Source: Clitoria ternatea
Taxonomy: Eukaryota > Streptophyta > Magnoliopsida > Fabales > Fabaceae
Reading direction: 5' to 3'
Length of the DNA stretch: 64,000 nt
Assembly (NCBI GenBank): GCA_037962975.1
Contig: CM075670.1
Coordinates: 147,440,501 to 147,504,500 of the forward strand
Both the position numbers and the translations under genes were made by a program. Below the pieces are notes generated by a model, which did not search any database, had not been told where the DNA came from, and was given only the letters and a program-made list of their open reading frames with translations. This document shows, piece by piece, positions 22,617 through 33,650 of this stretch. The first letter of the stretch is position 1; every line of letters begins with the position of its first letter.

Positions 22617-24474
22617 TGGCCTTTGGGGGAACCCCTAATATTCCATTACCGGTAGCTATGCAATATGCCACGGATACAATGCAAATACAAATCATATGCA
22701 TTCTTACACTATGTATTCTATCATGTCACTCATCAATCATCACCATCATCAATATCACCATACAATTCTTAGTGGATTTTATTATCATTGACTATTACCA
22801 TTGTTTCAAGTTTTAAGTGTGGCATTTACAATAATTTTCCATCAACATAATTCTCATCCCACATATACAAGTCAATACTTGCATGAATCACAATGGCATC
22901 ATAATCATCAACATTCAAGGTATGCTCAACCTCTATCCTTAATCTCATTCATCATCAATAACAATCGTTCCATATTCGCAGTGAATATAAACACATCCTC
23001 ATTATATCAAGGCATAACATTTGCCAAACAATAACATCACCATATAGCATACCATCAATATTCCAAATGCACAACATATATTGCCAAGCACAATTAGCAT
23101 CATCATATTTAACATCTCAAATTGTCATCACAACATAAGCAAGGCAAATATGTATATTGTCACATATGACAATCAACTCATACTCAATCCATGCATTTAG
23201 AATATAAAACTCCTCTCCTACCTCAAGAGAAGTAGTTTAAGTTATTCGACGTTCCTGCCTCGTCATTTAGAATGGGCCCTACATTTCATAAGGTACCACA
23301 ACATTATTTTCTACTTAAAATCACCAAGACTTACACATTCTAAATCTAATACTTGGTGTTTATAACATTATCATCATTAAATCATTTTCCACTTTATTAA
23401 TCTCACCACAACCACCATGGGTTTGGTGTTCATACATATTATCTTGTCTTATCATGGCAATGGCCATTAATCACCATTAATGGCCATCCACCATTATTAA
23501 TATCATGTCTTATCATCAATAAATATTCTTCCAACATATCCCATGATACCCACACTCTCAATATTATGTATTTGCTCTTAAAATGCATTCTCCAACCAAC
23601 AGTTATTACTTTCCCCAATCTCTAGAGTTAGGGTTTCACCATAAACCCAACAACCATGATAACTAATCATCATTTTCCATCATCTCCACCATTAATTTTA
23701 TGTACCACATTAAATTTATATAAAGCTTGTATTTAATGCACCCACCTTATGATTTGCATATTAATAGCTTCATTCAATACCCTATATGCATTAAACACTC
23801 ACCCAATAACTAAAACCCAAAACCTAGGGCATAAGCTCAAAGAAAATGGAGAGGAGCTTACCTCCACCAACAACCAACAATGAGATTAAAGTGGAGGAAG
23901 ATGGGTGACAAAAATTGTAAGGGAGGAGAAGAAGAGAGTCTTCAATCACAAGCTTCTCCGATGCTCTAAGTAGAAACCAAAATGGGGAAGGAATATGGCA
24001 CACCACCACTTTGTTTAGGTTTTTAGAGAGGAAGAAGATGAACAGGAAATAAGGAAAAGAGAAGAAAAGAAAGTGTATTGCCAATAGAAGAAGAAAAGCA
24101 ACGTGAATAAGAAAGGAGAAAAGGGAGTTTTGGTTTAAATTTTAATCCCTTCATTAAAACTTCTTTGTTTTATAACATATAGGATCTCCGTTCGGGCTCA
24201 ATACTTTATCCAAAAATTATTCTGAATATAGATTCAGATTCACAATAATATTCTTAACAGCCCTAACCAACGGTATCTCAATCAGAGATACTTGGTCCGA
24301 TACTCATATCTCAATCGGGTATAATTTTAGCTAATTGAGTCTCAATAAATTATGAATAATTTTCATAAATCCCAATTTAATTATTTCAACATTTTTGGGA
24401 CATTATTAACTCATGTGTAATTATTTAATATTTATTCCCCTCACTTAATCATTTATATAAAATTTGGGATGTTC
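22617..24474 (-). repeat. LTR-C family copy B, truncated, reverse orientation
   Basis: Nearly collinear with 3741-5614: shared text includes tggattttattatcattg, cacaaccaccatgggtttgg and the final ttatataaaatttgggatgtt. On the minus strand it begins at 24474 as TGAACATCCC, with an acceptable TG start. It extends about 50 bp further at its left end than copy A, into gggggaacccc, where the GC-rich block of the long relative (43372-48584) begins. No internal coding sequence is attached and no target duplication can be shown. Confidence 0.7.
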
Positions 24475-26437
24475 ATTTTCCATTCTTCATTTCAAGCATT
24501 GTTTCTAGAAATGTTGTTATGTAGTTTGATTAATTTCTATGAATTGAAATACGTTTGAGACATTCTGATAATTAATTAGTACCTTAGATGCCTTTTTTAA
24601 AATTTTAGGATAAGATGTTATGTTTTTTATTCTTTTTATTCTCATAATTAATTATGCTTTGTTTATTTTCCTGTTAAATAAGTTGGAACAACTTTATGGT
24701 TTTTTTACAATGAGGTTTAATAATTATAGTGTAGTTATATGATGGAAATTTTAAACATTATCAAGTGTGTACTTGAGATGCCAACATCTGGTGGAGAGCT
24801 TTATTTATGCCAAGCATCAGTATTAATTTAAAAACGTCTCTCTTTTTAGTATATGAATGGTAGATGCTTTGACATTAGAAACTTTGGCATATGGGAAAAG
24901 AAAAAGGCATCATTTCATGTAATTTTGGTGTTTTACTCAGGTTAGAATGAATTCATACATTTTGTGTTGAGATACAATACTCTTTATCTTTAAGAGAATG
25001 GATTCATACAGTACTTGTTAGCTTTGAATTATCTATGTCTTAGTTATTCATGTATTATTCATGATAAATTTTGTTTTCGATTGTTATGCTCATAAACTTT
25101 GATCCATCTTATTAATGTTATGTTATAGGTGACAGTGGTCTAATTAATAGACAAGTTTCACCGTATAAACTTTATCAAGCTATAGTATTGACAAAAATGA
25201 TTTCTTGGTACCATCTTGAAAGCTTAAGATAATTTTGCATCTTGTTATTTGCTACAGGTAAATAATTTTATCCATGTTGCCAAAAATATGGTGATCAACT
25301 TGTTTTGGTTTATGGATTTTTAGAGCATATACTGACATGTGCATATGGAAATTACAATTAAAGTTAATGAGAATTCTGGATTTAGAAAAATCTTGAACAT
25401 TGATGTTAAAATCATCATTCTTTTAGTTGTCATGAGCATTGCTATAGAAAATTACATCATGTAACTTAATATGGCCGGTGTCTAGGGTACAAAGTGTGCC
25501 CCATATAATAGGTGTCAAAAGATAGCTCTCACTCTATTTTACACCATCTTAGTGGGAACTCTGCGCCTTTCGGGTTAAGGTAAGATCCTGAATCAATTTT
25601 GTCCGAAGTGGCTAGGACACACCGGTAATGTACCTGGGAAAGGGACTCCGATGCTTAAGTTAGTGCAAGTGTTATGGGAAATAAAGAAATTATAGAGGTA
25701 GTTAAGTGTAGTAAATGTTCTCTATTGTAAATTTAATGAATGAGTTGTGTTTATAGAACCTCCCTAAATGCAAGTGGTGATTTAACCTCTCTTGATAGTG
25801 AACAATAGCTATAGTATTTACAGGTGCAAGTTGCCCACTTGCACCTGACTCAGATTAAGGTGGTAGTTTTTCTGACAGGGGTCATGATCACGAATTCATA
25901 TTGGCATTGGCTTTAGTGCACCTCGCCTTGCATTTAGTTTGACTTTAGCGTCTATTTTATATTTCTGCATTGACTGATGTCGCTAGCCTTTTGGGGGCTG
26001 GTATGCACACCGGATCATTTCCCCCTAGCTTGTTATTGCGACAACGTTGTATTAATGAGTTACTTCTATAATTTGGTACTTAACCTCTGTATTATATTTT
26101 AGTGTCATAGCCGATGTGGCATATCATAACCAATGTGGCAATTCTTAATCGATATTGGCATGTTTAATTAAGCCCCTAATCTGTGATTAGGGTTAATTAA
26201 GTGTTGTTAAGTGTTTCATTAAATGTGTGTCGCTTAATATTCTTTGGAAAAATGACTTGGCACACGGATTACTGATGTGGCAAACTACGGTTGGAACATT
26301 TCTGGCACGTGTTATCCCATTAAAACAGTTACACTGTTGGGAGTTGAAGCGACATTAGTTTTATGGGTCGCGTCATTTCACATTCCACATCGTCCATGGG
26401 CCGTAACAGTTGAACTTTGGCCCATAGCAACGTCAAC
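24475..26437. other. No gene recognised; AT-rich then mixed sequence with one perfect hairpin
   Basis: Positions 24475-25480 are AT-rich with no coding frame; they could be old intergenic or intronic DNA. From about 25490 base composition rises, and text such as ATGTGGCA repeats loosely (26113-26280). This second half is probably the upstream region or LTR of the relic at 26491-28293. I see no LTR termini in it. Confidence 0.4.
25821..25847. repeat. Perfect 11-bp inverted repeat with 5-nt loop
   Basis: Arms CAGGTGCAAGT (25821-25831) and ACTTGCACCTG (25837-25847) are exact reverse complements around TGCCC. It would form a strong hairpin in DNA or RNA. No T-run follows, so it is not a terminator signature. 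It lies about 640 bp upstream of the start codon of the relic gene. Confidence 0.85.
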
Positions 26438-26447
26438 GTCTATAAAA
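26438..26447 (+). promoter_or_regulatory. TATA box upstream of the PF04195-like relic
   Basis: GTCTATAAAAGG near 26438-26449 lies about 50 bp before ATG 26491, with CT/AC-rich leader sequence between them. This suggests the relic once had its own promoter. Confidence 0.5.
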
Positions 26448-26490
26448 GGTGGATGTGAAAACTGTTCCCTTTTTACAACACGTTATCACC

Positions 26491-28293
26491 ATGAACGCTA
26501 CCAGATCATCTATTGTGAAAACTAAGCCCGAGGACACTTATATGATAGCCGATGGTGTGAACTGGATGGCTCTAAAGCTGAACACCCTTATTTTTGGGTA
26601 GCCAAAGACATTGTCGCCACCATTAGCCGTCATGTCAAGGCAAATGACAATGTGGAACTAGAGGCTAACATTTTCTAGCGCTCTAAAAATATATAAGTTC
26701 CTTTGCTCTTTTTGCTCCAATGTATGTAGATCAGATTTGCCATGTTCCTCATGAGAGGTTTTTATTTTTTCAAGAGTTTACACCATTGAAGGTGGGAGTC
26801 TGGTTCCCCATCATGAAGTTTGAGATAAGGGTGCTAAGAATTTTAGACATCACCCCCAGTCAACTTCATCCTAATGGTTGAGCCTTGATTCTATCTTTGG
26901 AGGTCCTCACCAAGCACCTCGGCTTCATTCCAACCGTTGCATTTTTCTTCTGGTGTGGTCGAGTAATGTGCCATGGTAGCGCAGGCATGGGTTTTATGAA
27001 CTTCCGATGTCAAAGTGACATGGTAAATTTTGAGGCTTTCATTGAGTCTTCTAAAATCGTGGAACTTCTTTTAAAAAATCTTTCTTCAAAGTTTTTGCTA
27101 AAGGGATTGGACCTCCCTTCTAGAAAGACGAGGAAGGTTGGTTTTTGTTCCACGCTAACTGGACTCACCAATATTTCCTCCTTCAGAGCTTGACGTACAC
27201 TGTCGAGGAGCGCCAACTTTCTGATTATTCTAGGGTCATAGACACCCTTCACACTATATCTCGTGGTGCACCCTTAAAGTATCGATCTCTCCTTAGTACC
27301 ACTAAGATGAGAAATGAGTACCTTGCCCATTTAGGTATTCACTCTTTCTTCTTTCCTTTTAACTTCAGCTCTTATTAAATCGACTATAACTTACTTTTAA
27401 CTTGTAAAAATTTCTCAGGATACATGAGCGACGACGCTTTGGACACTCTTTACAAACTCTTCACCGACATGAATGTTGATGCCTCGCAAGAGAATCTGAT
27501 TACCCCCAACATAAAGAGGCTCTCTCTCTTCAAATCCCTGGAGGGTCCATCCCTACTGGGCAAAGTCGTTGTTGTCAAGGACAAATAGATGAAAGAGGTT
27601 CCTCAACGTGACTTTGGTTTGGACACTTTAGAAGAGTTAATGGAAAGGTTTACTTCTCCTCTAGATGAAATCATCCTTCCATACCGTCTTAAGGAGGGGC
27701 TGAATTCCAATAATATTCGTTTTGCCCTTGAGATAATGATGTGGGGTCATATAAAACCTCTTTCCGTCACCCACTCTGTCACTACTGAGGGACCGCTAAT
27801 GGAGATAAAGTGGTTAAAAGAAAAGAATGCCCGCCTACCGGATGATCAAGGTCGGGTTCACCAACAGCTCAAAATTTTGAATAAAAGTAATTAGGCTCTT
27901 TAAAAGTCTAAAGAAGACTTGAATAAGGACAATGATAGATTCCATTAAGAGGTAGATGTCCTCAAGAAATAAGTAGCCGATCTACAGAAAGATAGCGAAG
28001 GCTTCTCCATGAAGGTTCAAGACGAGTAAGCAAAATATCATAATGATATGCCGCTCTTCGCCCGTGACGCTATGAATGCTTTTAGCCATGCCATTCGTCA
28101 GGTTGTTTATCGCAACCGAGGTACCAATCTCAACTTGAATGGAATCAGATTTTTCAATAGATTTTGTAGTAAGGAGCTAGTCACTAAGGTTAATGGTGAA
28201 TCTTTAATTCCTTCCGATGAGCCTTTCAAATTTACTCCCTTGGCAACAGGTGTAGATGATACTCCCCTGGACTTAATGCAACGAATCCATTGA
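26491..28293 (+). pseudogene. Relic resembling the putative gypsy-type transposon family (PF04195/Transposase_28), two exons
   Basis: The start ATG 26491 gives MNATRSSIVKTKPEDTY and runs to a stop at 26599. The diagnostic part follows: VWFPIMKFEIRVLRIL then ITPSQLHPNG with TGA in place of the expected Trp codon near 26879, then LTKHLGFIPTVAFFFW. After a frame change near 27135 comes ANWTHQYFLLQSLTY. A clean 84-bp intron (27335-27418, GT...TTTCTCAG) joins AHLG to YMSDDALDTLYKLF in frame. The C-terminal half is charged and coiled-coil-like (about 27800-28040), then ends ATGVDDTPLDLMQRIH. The SQLHPN core is what ties it to this family. Its function is unknown, and it may be the first ORF of an LTR element. 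At least eight stops make it dead. Confidence 0.6.
27335..27418 (+). other. Intron of the PF04195-like relic
   Basis: The donor G|GTATTC and acceptor TTTCTCAG|GA bracket 84 bp of T-rich sequence. Joining 27334 to 27419 keeps the frame (AHLG-YMSDD). T-richness and size are normal for a plant intron. Confidence 0.7.
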
Positions 28294-28356
28294 TAAGCAT
28301 AGGGAAGAAGAGGAGGATGGTCGTGCTGAGGAGGAGAACAACAAGGATGACAACAG

Positions 28357-28577
28357 GTGACATAGCCATCACCTAGAAGGAAGTCATAGATCCCCCAGAG
28401 ACCCTAAAGGATGCCTTGGAGAGCTTTAGGGGTCCTTTGACTAGGTCAAGGACCAAGAAAGCTAGGGAGACATTACAAACTCACCTGACTTCCTTCATGA
28501 CTTCCACAGTTTGGCCCAAGCCCAAAGAGGAACTCTTGAAGACCCTTACGCATTTCACTTACTCTATCTCAGGGTAA
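28357..28577 (+). pseudogene. 3' coding tail of a CRM-like chromovirus polyprotein
   Basis: It encodes EVIDPPETLKDALESFRGPL, then LTRSRTKKARETLQTHLTS and KPKEELLKTLTHF, ending in TAA at 28575-28577. It is clearly the same tail as at about 60745-60952 (EVIDSSQTLDVSLESFRGP), with a nonsense change (TAG) near 28376. Nothing of the upstream pol remains: the PF04195-like relic abuts it at about 28356. Assignment to CRM rather than another chromovirus group is tentative. Confidence 0.7.
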
Positions 28578-29271
28578 TAGGCCTCATTTGAGCCTCTATT
28601 TTGAGTATAGTTACTTTTTGTACATATTTTTCATATTATTAGTTTTAGGAATATTTTAGGGTGTAAAATTAGGAATTAGTTTGGGTTTTGTATAGCCTTT
28701 AATTTTAAGCCACTATTAGGTCTTGTACCTTGTCTAGTTTGCATTCAGGCTTGTATTGGGCCATGTATTCTTAGGTTTTTAGGATTAGCTCTTTGGAATT
28801 AATCCAAGGCCCATAAGAGAGCTAGGTGATTGAATTTTTAAAAGGAGTTATAGGTAACTTCTTTTCTTATAAATGCTTCATAAATTGAATTTTAGTGAAT
28901 TTTTGGTGTGATATTCTCCTCCTTCTCTCTAAAAAGTAAAAGCCTTAGCTCCCTTTCTAAGTTCTTATCCTTTGGCTCCCTCCCAAAGGTGGTGAACCTT
29001 CTCCTCATCTCTCTAGCCTTAGAGAGTGGCGACCTCCTCTTATCACACTTGCCTTTTTATTCTTCTTCATTTCCCTCTAATTTTTTACTTTAGATCTAGG
29101 TTTTCCTTACCTTAAATCCATTATTTCCACACCTTGAAGATTTCGGCCAACAATATTCCTCCTGAATTTTGTGACTTTTCCATTTCCTTGGAGTCTCCTT
29201 GCATTGGATTTGAAGGAAACTAGGAGAAGAAGATTCATCCTCCTAAGGAATTAAGCCTAATTCCATCAACA
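28578..29271 (+). repeat. LTR of the CRM-like element
   Basis: Between the polyprotein stop and a primer-like site lies about 700 bp of LTR-type sequence: T-rich U3, TATAAATGC near 28870, then CT-rich leader text (gaaccttctcctcatctctc). It ends CCATCAACA at 29271. The exact 5' boundary is not resolved. It is flanked upstream by a coding 3' end and downstream by a primer site and leader, so it serves as 3' LTR to one copy and 5' LTR to the next. Confidence 0.6.
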
Positions 29272-29272
29272 T

Positions 29273-29284
29273 TTAGTATCATGA
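29273..29284 (+). promoter_or_regulatory. Diverged primer-binding site after the CRM-like LTR
   Basis: TTAGTATCATGA resembles the tggtatcatgag/tggtatcagagc primer sites complementary to tRNA-iMet. It lies one base after the putative LTR end. Confidence 0.5.
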
Positions 29285-29396
29285 GTCTATCTCTTCTCCT
29301 TTGCTTTTCTTTGGATATGATTTTCTCTTTGTGAATTCTGAAATTTCAATATTAGAAATAGATTCTCATAGTATTTAGCTTCATTTTCATATATCA
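29285..29396 (+). other. Start of the CRM-like untranslated leader, interrupted by Tekay-I
   Basis: CT- and TTG-rich non-coding leader text. It stops at TATCA (29392-29396), the target site of the Tekay-I insertion, and continues at 42439. Confidence 0.55.
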
Positions 29397-31799
29397 TGTA
29401 ACATCCTACGTATTAATTAGGGACTAGATTAAGATTAAGTGTTAAGTAAGGTTACTTATAAATTAAAAAAACTTGACTGCTGACGGGACTGACTAATTGT
29501 GAAGTGTAACCGTGCAGCAGGCTCCGATCCGCGTTCCCCACTCGCTCTTCGCATTTTTAGGAGTATATGTGCTGAAGCCCTTAACCACTTTTCTATTCAT
29601 TCCAAATTTCCTCAAGACTTTCCATCTTCTCCTACTTCTCCTCCTTCTTCATTCTTCTTCGTTCTCCTTCTTCTCTGTCCCCTATTCTTCGTAACTTCGC
29701 GACTGTGGTGAAGTGAAGAACCCGAGATTCCCACTGTTGGTGAGGAGCAATCGTTCGAGTGGAAGAAGAACAACTTTCTGTTCCCAAGCTGATTAAAGGG
29801 TGGGACTGTGTTCGAGGGGGACTGAACAAGAGAGAGTGGTGGATGAAGCAAACAGGACAGCGGACCAACACTTAAAACAGGGGAACTTATTGGAGTCTCT
29901 TTAGTTGGTAGGGGGTTATCTTATATCTTAAATACATGGGTTATGGGCGGGTTTCGGGTGTTGATGACTTGTTGATTCTGGTGATTTAAAATGCGTTGAT
30001 AGGTGTGTTTTGATTGAGTAAGGGATATGTGATGCCCGGATGCATGATGACTAGGAGTTGGGTAATGCATGTCAAATTCTGTCCATGAAATGCATGTTAA
30101 TAATCTTGAGAGTGTTAAATGATTGCATGAGGAGAATGTGTTAAAGTATTGTTGATGATTATCGTGTGATTTGTGTTATATGCAGGCTACCATGAATCTG
30201 AATGCTGACTGCATGTGAGGAAAGATTAACTTATTAAATTCTGATAATGTCTAATACTGATTGCATGTGATGCATGTATTGTTGAGTAAAAGGTCGTGTG
30301 TGTGAAATCTGTGTTTGTGTGATCATTCCGTGTGTGGTTAAATATATGTGGTTCATGAAGTGCATGAGTTAATAGTATGGAAGTGATTTACCAATTCTGT
30401 TCGTAATCTAATGACAATACTTGCATGAGATGCATTGGTAATAATGCTGAGAGCATGTAGTGTGTGACATTACCACTTGAATCGGTAATTATATACACGA
30501 CATGCTGTTAAAGACCTTGAGTGGGACTCAAGGCAAGCCGACTGAGTGGGACTCAGGGCTGCCCGTAATACTGCCGTTGACGCTGAGAGAGTTTATGTTA
30601 CAAGTGAGGGCAAACGGTTTGGTATATATATGTATATGCTGTATATAAGGTTTTGTCATAGCCTTGGCCGGCTCTTAATTTGGTCTTTTGTCTAACTGTA
30701 TCAGAACAGAACTCTCTCGGGTTGAGAGTGTGATCATGTGCATATAAATATTTATATACATAATACTGTGTGTTCATCTTGTGCTGTGTGTGAATGTCCG
30801 GGTGGTATACGTTGCATTTTACTAAGCATGTAGAGCCGCATGATTCTGAATAAATAAGAGGTAAGTTAATCCTGTGTAAGGCGTGACGAGTGACCTTCTT
30901 CCAAATGAAGAAAGGTTGGGCCAACTCTGAGTGGAATATGCCCATTAAAATCACTTTCGAGGTAAGTTGGTCAACATGTTATGGAGCGAGAGATTTCTTA
31001 GATACCACCTTCCGATTGAAGGGTATTTAGATGTTTCCGAGTGAAAGTCAACCGAGTGAATGTTTTCCCCGAGGGTTGAATCGACAATACGATTCTGAGT
31101 GGAGCCTGTAGTAGTGAACTTATTAGAGGGAGTAGAATCTGGATGATACGGAGTAGATTTTAGTCTAACAAGGTCTTCCGCATGTAGAGGAGTTAGTATG
31201 TATCCCGAGTGGCGAGGAGTTAGAGCATTTCCGAGTAAGGGAAGTTATACAATCCTTTAAGCGAGATTTGACTTAGTGAGGGAGCCTTAGTGTGAAGTAG
31301 ACTACATTTCCCGAGTGATGGGTGTGGGAAACATTCCCGAGTGATATCTGGCTAAGGAGAGTACTCCGAGTGAAAGAGGAGGTATAGATCCCGAGTGAAA
31401 TGATTGGGGGGGAGTCATCTCCCGAGTAGTTCATACCTGTGAACTCTAAGGCTAGAATAGGATGTGTTGAATGAACTTCCGAGGGAAGCGTAAGCGCAAG
31501 GACCTTCCCGAGTAGATCTGGACTCCATTCCGAGTGGGAAACTATCCGAGTGTATGCGTCGCTTCAGCGAATAAATCCTCGCTCTAGCGAAGTATCCACT
31601 TATGTATTTTCATCCGCTGATTCTTGTAGCTAGAGCCACGTCTTGCTGATGTGTAATATTCTGACCCGGCCTTCTCTTTTCTGAGTCAGATTTCTACTCC
31701 TCTTAACCTTCAATTGCTTATTTTGCCTGAACACCCTGTGATCTTTGGGAAAAATTTTTCCCTGTCTCGGGCTGCTGTTATCTAAACTGGGTTGTTTCA
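29397..31799 (+). repeat. Tekay-I 5' LTR (2403 bp, internally deleted)
   Basis: It matches 39583-42438 end to end except for one gap. After GGCAAACGGTTTGGTA near 30623 it lacks about 460 bp that the 3' LTR has at about 40807-41266, and rejoins at TATATATGTATATGC. Short TA-rich homology at the junction suggests slippage or recombination. It carries a CCGAGTG-rich stretch (about 30930-31560) and a palindrome pair at 31559 and 31579. Confidence 0.9.
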
Positions 31800-31802
31800 T
31801 TT

Positions 31803-31814
31803 TGGTATTAGAGC
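31803..31814 (+). promoter_or_regulatory. Tekay-I primer-binding site (tRNA-iMet)
   Basis: TGGTATTAGAGC matches TGGTATCAGAGC, the complement of the initiator tRNA-Met 3' end, at 11 of 12 bases. It begins three bases after the LTR. Confidence 0.85.
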
Positions 31815-32128
31815 AGACTTAAAAGGTCCAAGGCCAAGGTATGCTTACTCCCAGTAAGCGGTGATGTACATTATGACCGGTCGTCATAAATTGCTTGTAA
31901 TATCTGAGGACTTTGATGCCTAATTAAGTATAATTTGTATGGCCATGTGCTTATGAGGTGTTGTTTTGGGGGTAGAAGATTGTTCCTACCCTGGTCCGAT
32001 TAATTATATGATACTTAAGAATTGTATAATAATGTGTTATAATTGTTGAATGTTGGGTTAAAGTCCGATCTGTAGTGAGTAATTCTGTAAACTTATCCTT
32101 GAAAGGGGTGTTAATTTCAGGATAAGTC

Positions 32129-33190
32129 ATGGAAAATCGTCATAGCATGGAAGCCATAGCCACGGCATTCCAGCGTTTCGCTGACATATTCGAGAGGCAG
32201 AGCCAGCCTCGAACTGAAGATAGCCAAGTATTGGATCGCTTCCTGAAGAGGAAGCCGAGTGAGTTCCAAGGGGGATTTAATCCCGAAGCAGCTTACAAGT
32301 GGATTCAAGATTTAGAGAGAATTTTTGGGGGCCTTCACTGTACTGAGGCCCAGAAAGTTGAGTGCGCAGTATACATGCTGCGGGACGAAGTAGAAAATTG
32401 GTGGAAGATCACCAAAAACCGATTGACTGACGCTGGCACCCAGCTGATCTGGGAAAATTCTAAGGCGTGCTTCCTGGAGAAATATTTCCCCGACACAGTA
32501 AGGAGTCGGAAAGAACTAGAATTTATGGAACTGAAGTAGGGTTCCATGTCTGTAGAGGAATACGCTGCCAGGTTTGATTAGTTGTGCCTGTTTTATCCGC
32601 CCTTCCAACAACCCGGAACCGAGAGTTCCAAATGCATTAAATTCGAGAGCGGACTTAGGTCGGACATTAAGAGAGCATTCAGGCACCAGGAAATTAGAAG
32701 CTTTCATGTACTGGTGAATAAATGTAGAATTTTTGAAGATGACAAGGCCCACTCGGGCCAGAGCAGCAAGGCAGACCCCTCCTTGAAGCCCCAGCAATCT
32801 CGCTTCAAGAGACCGAGCAACACTGGCAGAAGTAGACCTTTCTCCAGGTTTAGGGGTCGGGGTCAGCAGAGAGGACGTTCAACTCATCGTATGGGAGACA
32901 GCAATTGTTTTAAGTATGGAGGAAACCATTATGCTCGGGATTGCAGCAATGATGATGAAATGGTATGCTACCACTGTAATGAGAAGGGGCACATTCGCCC
33001 TGACTGCCCTCAACTACATCAAGCAAACGCCAATGTGCACCGTGGAGGCTTCCGAGGGAGAGGCCGTGGAAATGGTGGCCGAGGGAATGGGGGCAGAGGA
33101 AATAGAGCGCGGGGTAATATGATGTTTTCCCTAAACAACCGGGGAAGAAATGCTGACCAACCGGCTGCTGGGAGAGTTTACGCCATCAAC
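32129..33190 (+). pseudogene. Tekay-I gag with two zinc knuckles
   Basis: ATG 32129 opens MENRHSMEAIATAFQRF. The retrotransposon-gag fold follows: FQGGFNPEAAYKWIQDLERI, DEVENWWKITKNRL and CFLEKYFPDTVRSRKELEF. Two amber stops in the same frame interrupt it, at 32537-32539 (in LK*GSMSVEEYA) and 32579-32581. The nucleocapsid has two CCHC motifs near 32906-33005: the first, CFKYGGNHYARDC, has its second Cys replaced by Tyr; the second, CYHCNEKGHIRPDC, is intact. A long RGRG/GNGG-rich basic stretch follows. Gag forms the particle that packages the RNA. Both stops plausibly come from CAG. Confidence 0.88.
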
Positions 33191-33650
33191 GCCGAGGAAG
33201 CTGCACAAGCGAATGACTTGGTGCAAAGTAAGTGCTCACTAGGTAGATATACACTTAATGTAGTTTTTGATTATGGAGCTACCCATTCCTTTATAGCTGA
33301 CGATTGTGTGAAATGTTTGAGGTTGCCGACTGTGTACATGAATCAGACTTTGGAGGTGGCCAATCCGACCGGCGTTAAAGTGTTGACATCGATGATGTGC
33401 AAAGATGTAACCTTTACATTGGGCGATCTGATCTTTACCTTCGATTTGATATGTGTGCCTTTGAAAGACCTCGACATCGTGCTGGGCATTGATTGGCTAT
33501 CGGCCAACAAGGTGCTGGTAGATTGCCAAAACCGAAGGGTGATTTTTCCGAGGCAGAACGATAATGATTACACAGTGCAAGGTATAGCCCAGTTATTTAT
33601 GATGCTTTGTTTGACTGAGGGAGAGGGTAGAGCCCGAGTGAACGATATTC
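33191..33650 (+). pseudogene. Tekay-I aspartic protease
   Basis: The same open frame as gag continues through EEAAQANDLVQSKCSLGRY to the active site VVFDYGATHSFIADDCVK (Asp codon at 33269). The usual D-S-G-A is D-Y-G-A here, a Ser to Tyr change that probably damages activity. The flap and second conserved block are present (VPLKDLDIVLGIDWLSANK, ending near 33510). The protease would cut the polyprotein. No frameshift separates it from gag or RT, so this is one continuous gag-pol frame. Confidence 0.85.

Noticed and set aside
24475..25480. Possible host gene introns (AG/GT-like sites near 25125 and 25257).
   Set aside because: No exon with coding character lies on either side, so the splice-like sites are most likely chance.
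25821..25847. The perfect hairpin as a transcription terminator.
   Set aside because: No T-run follows and plant Pol II genes do not end by such hairpins.
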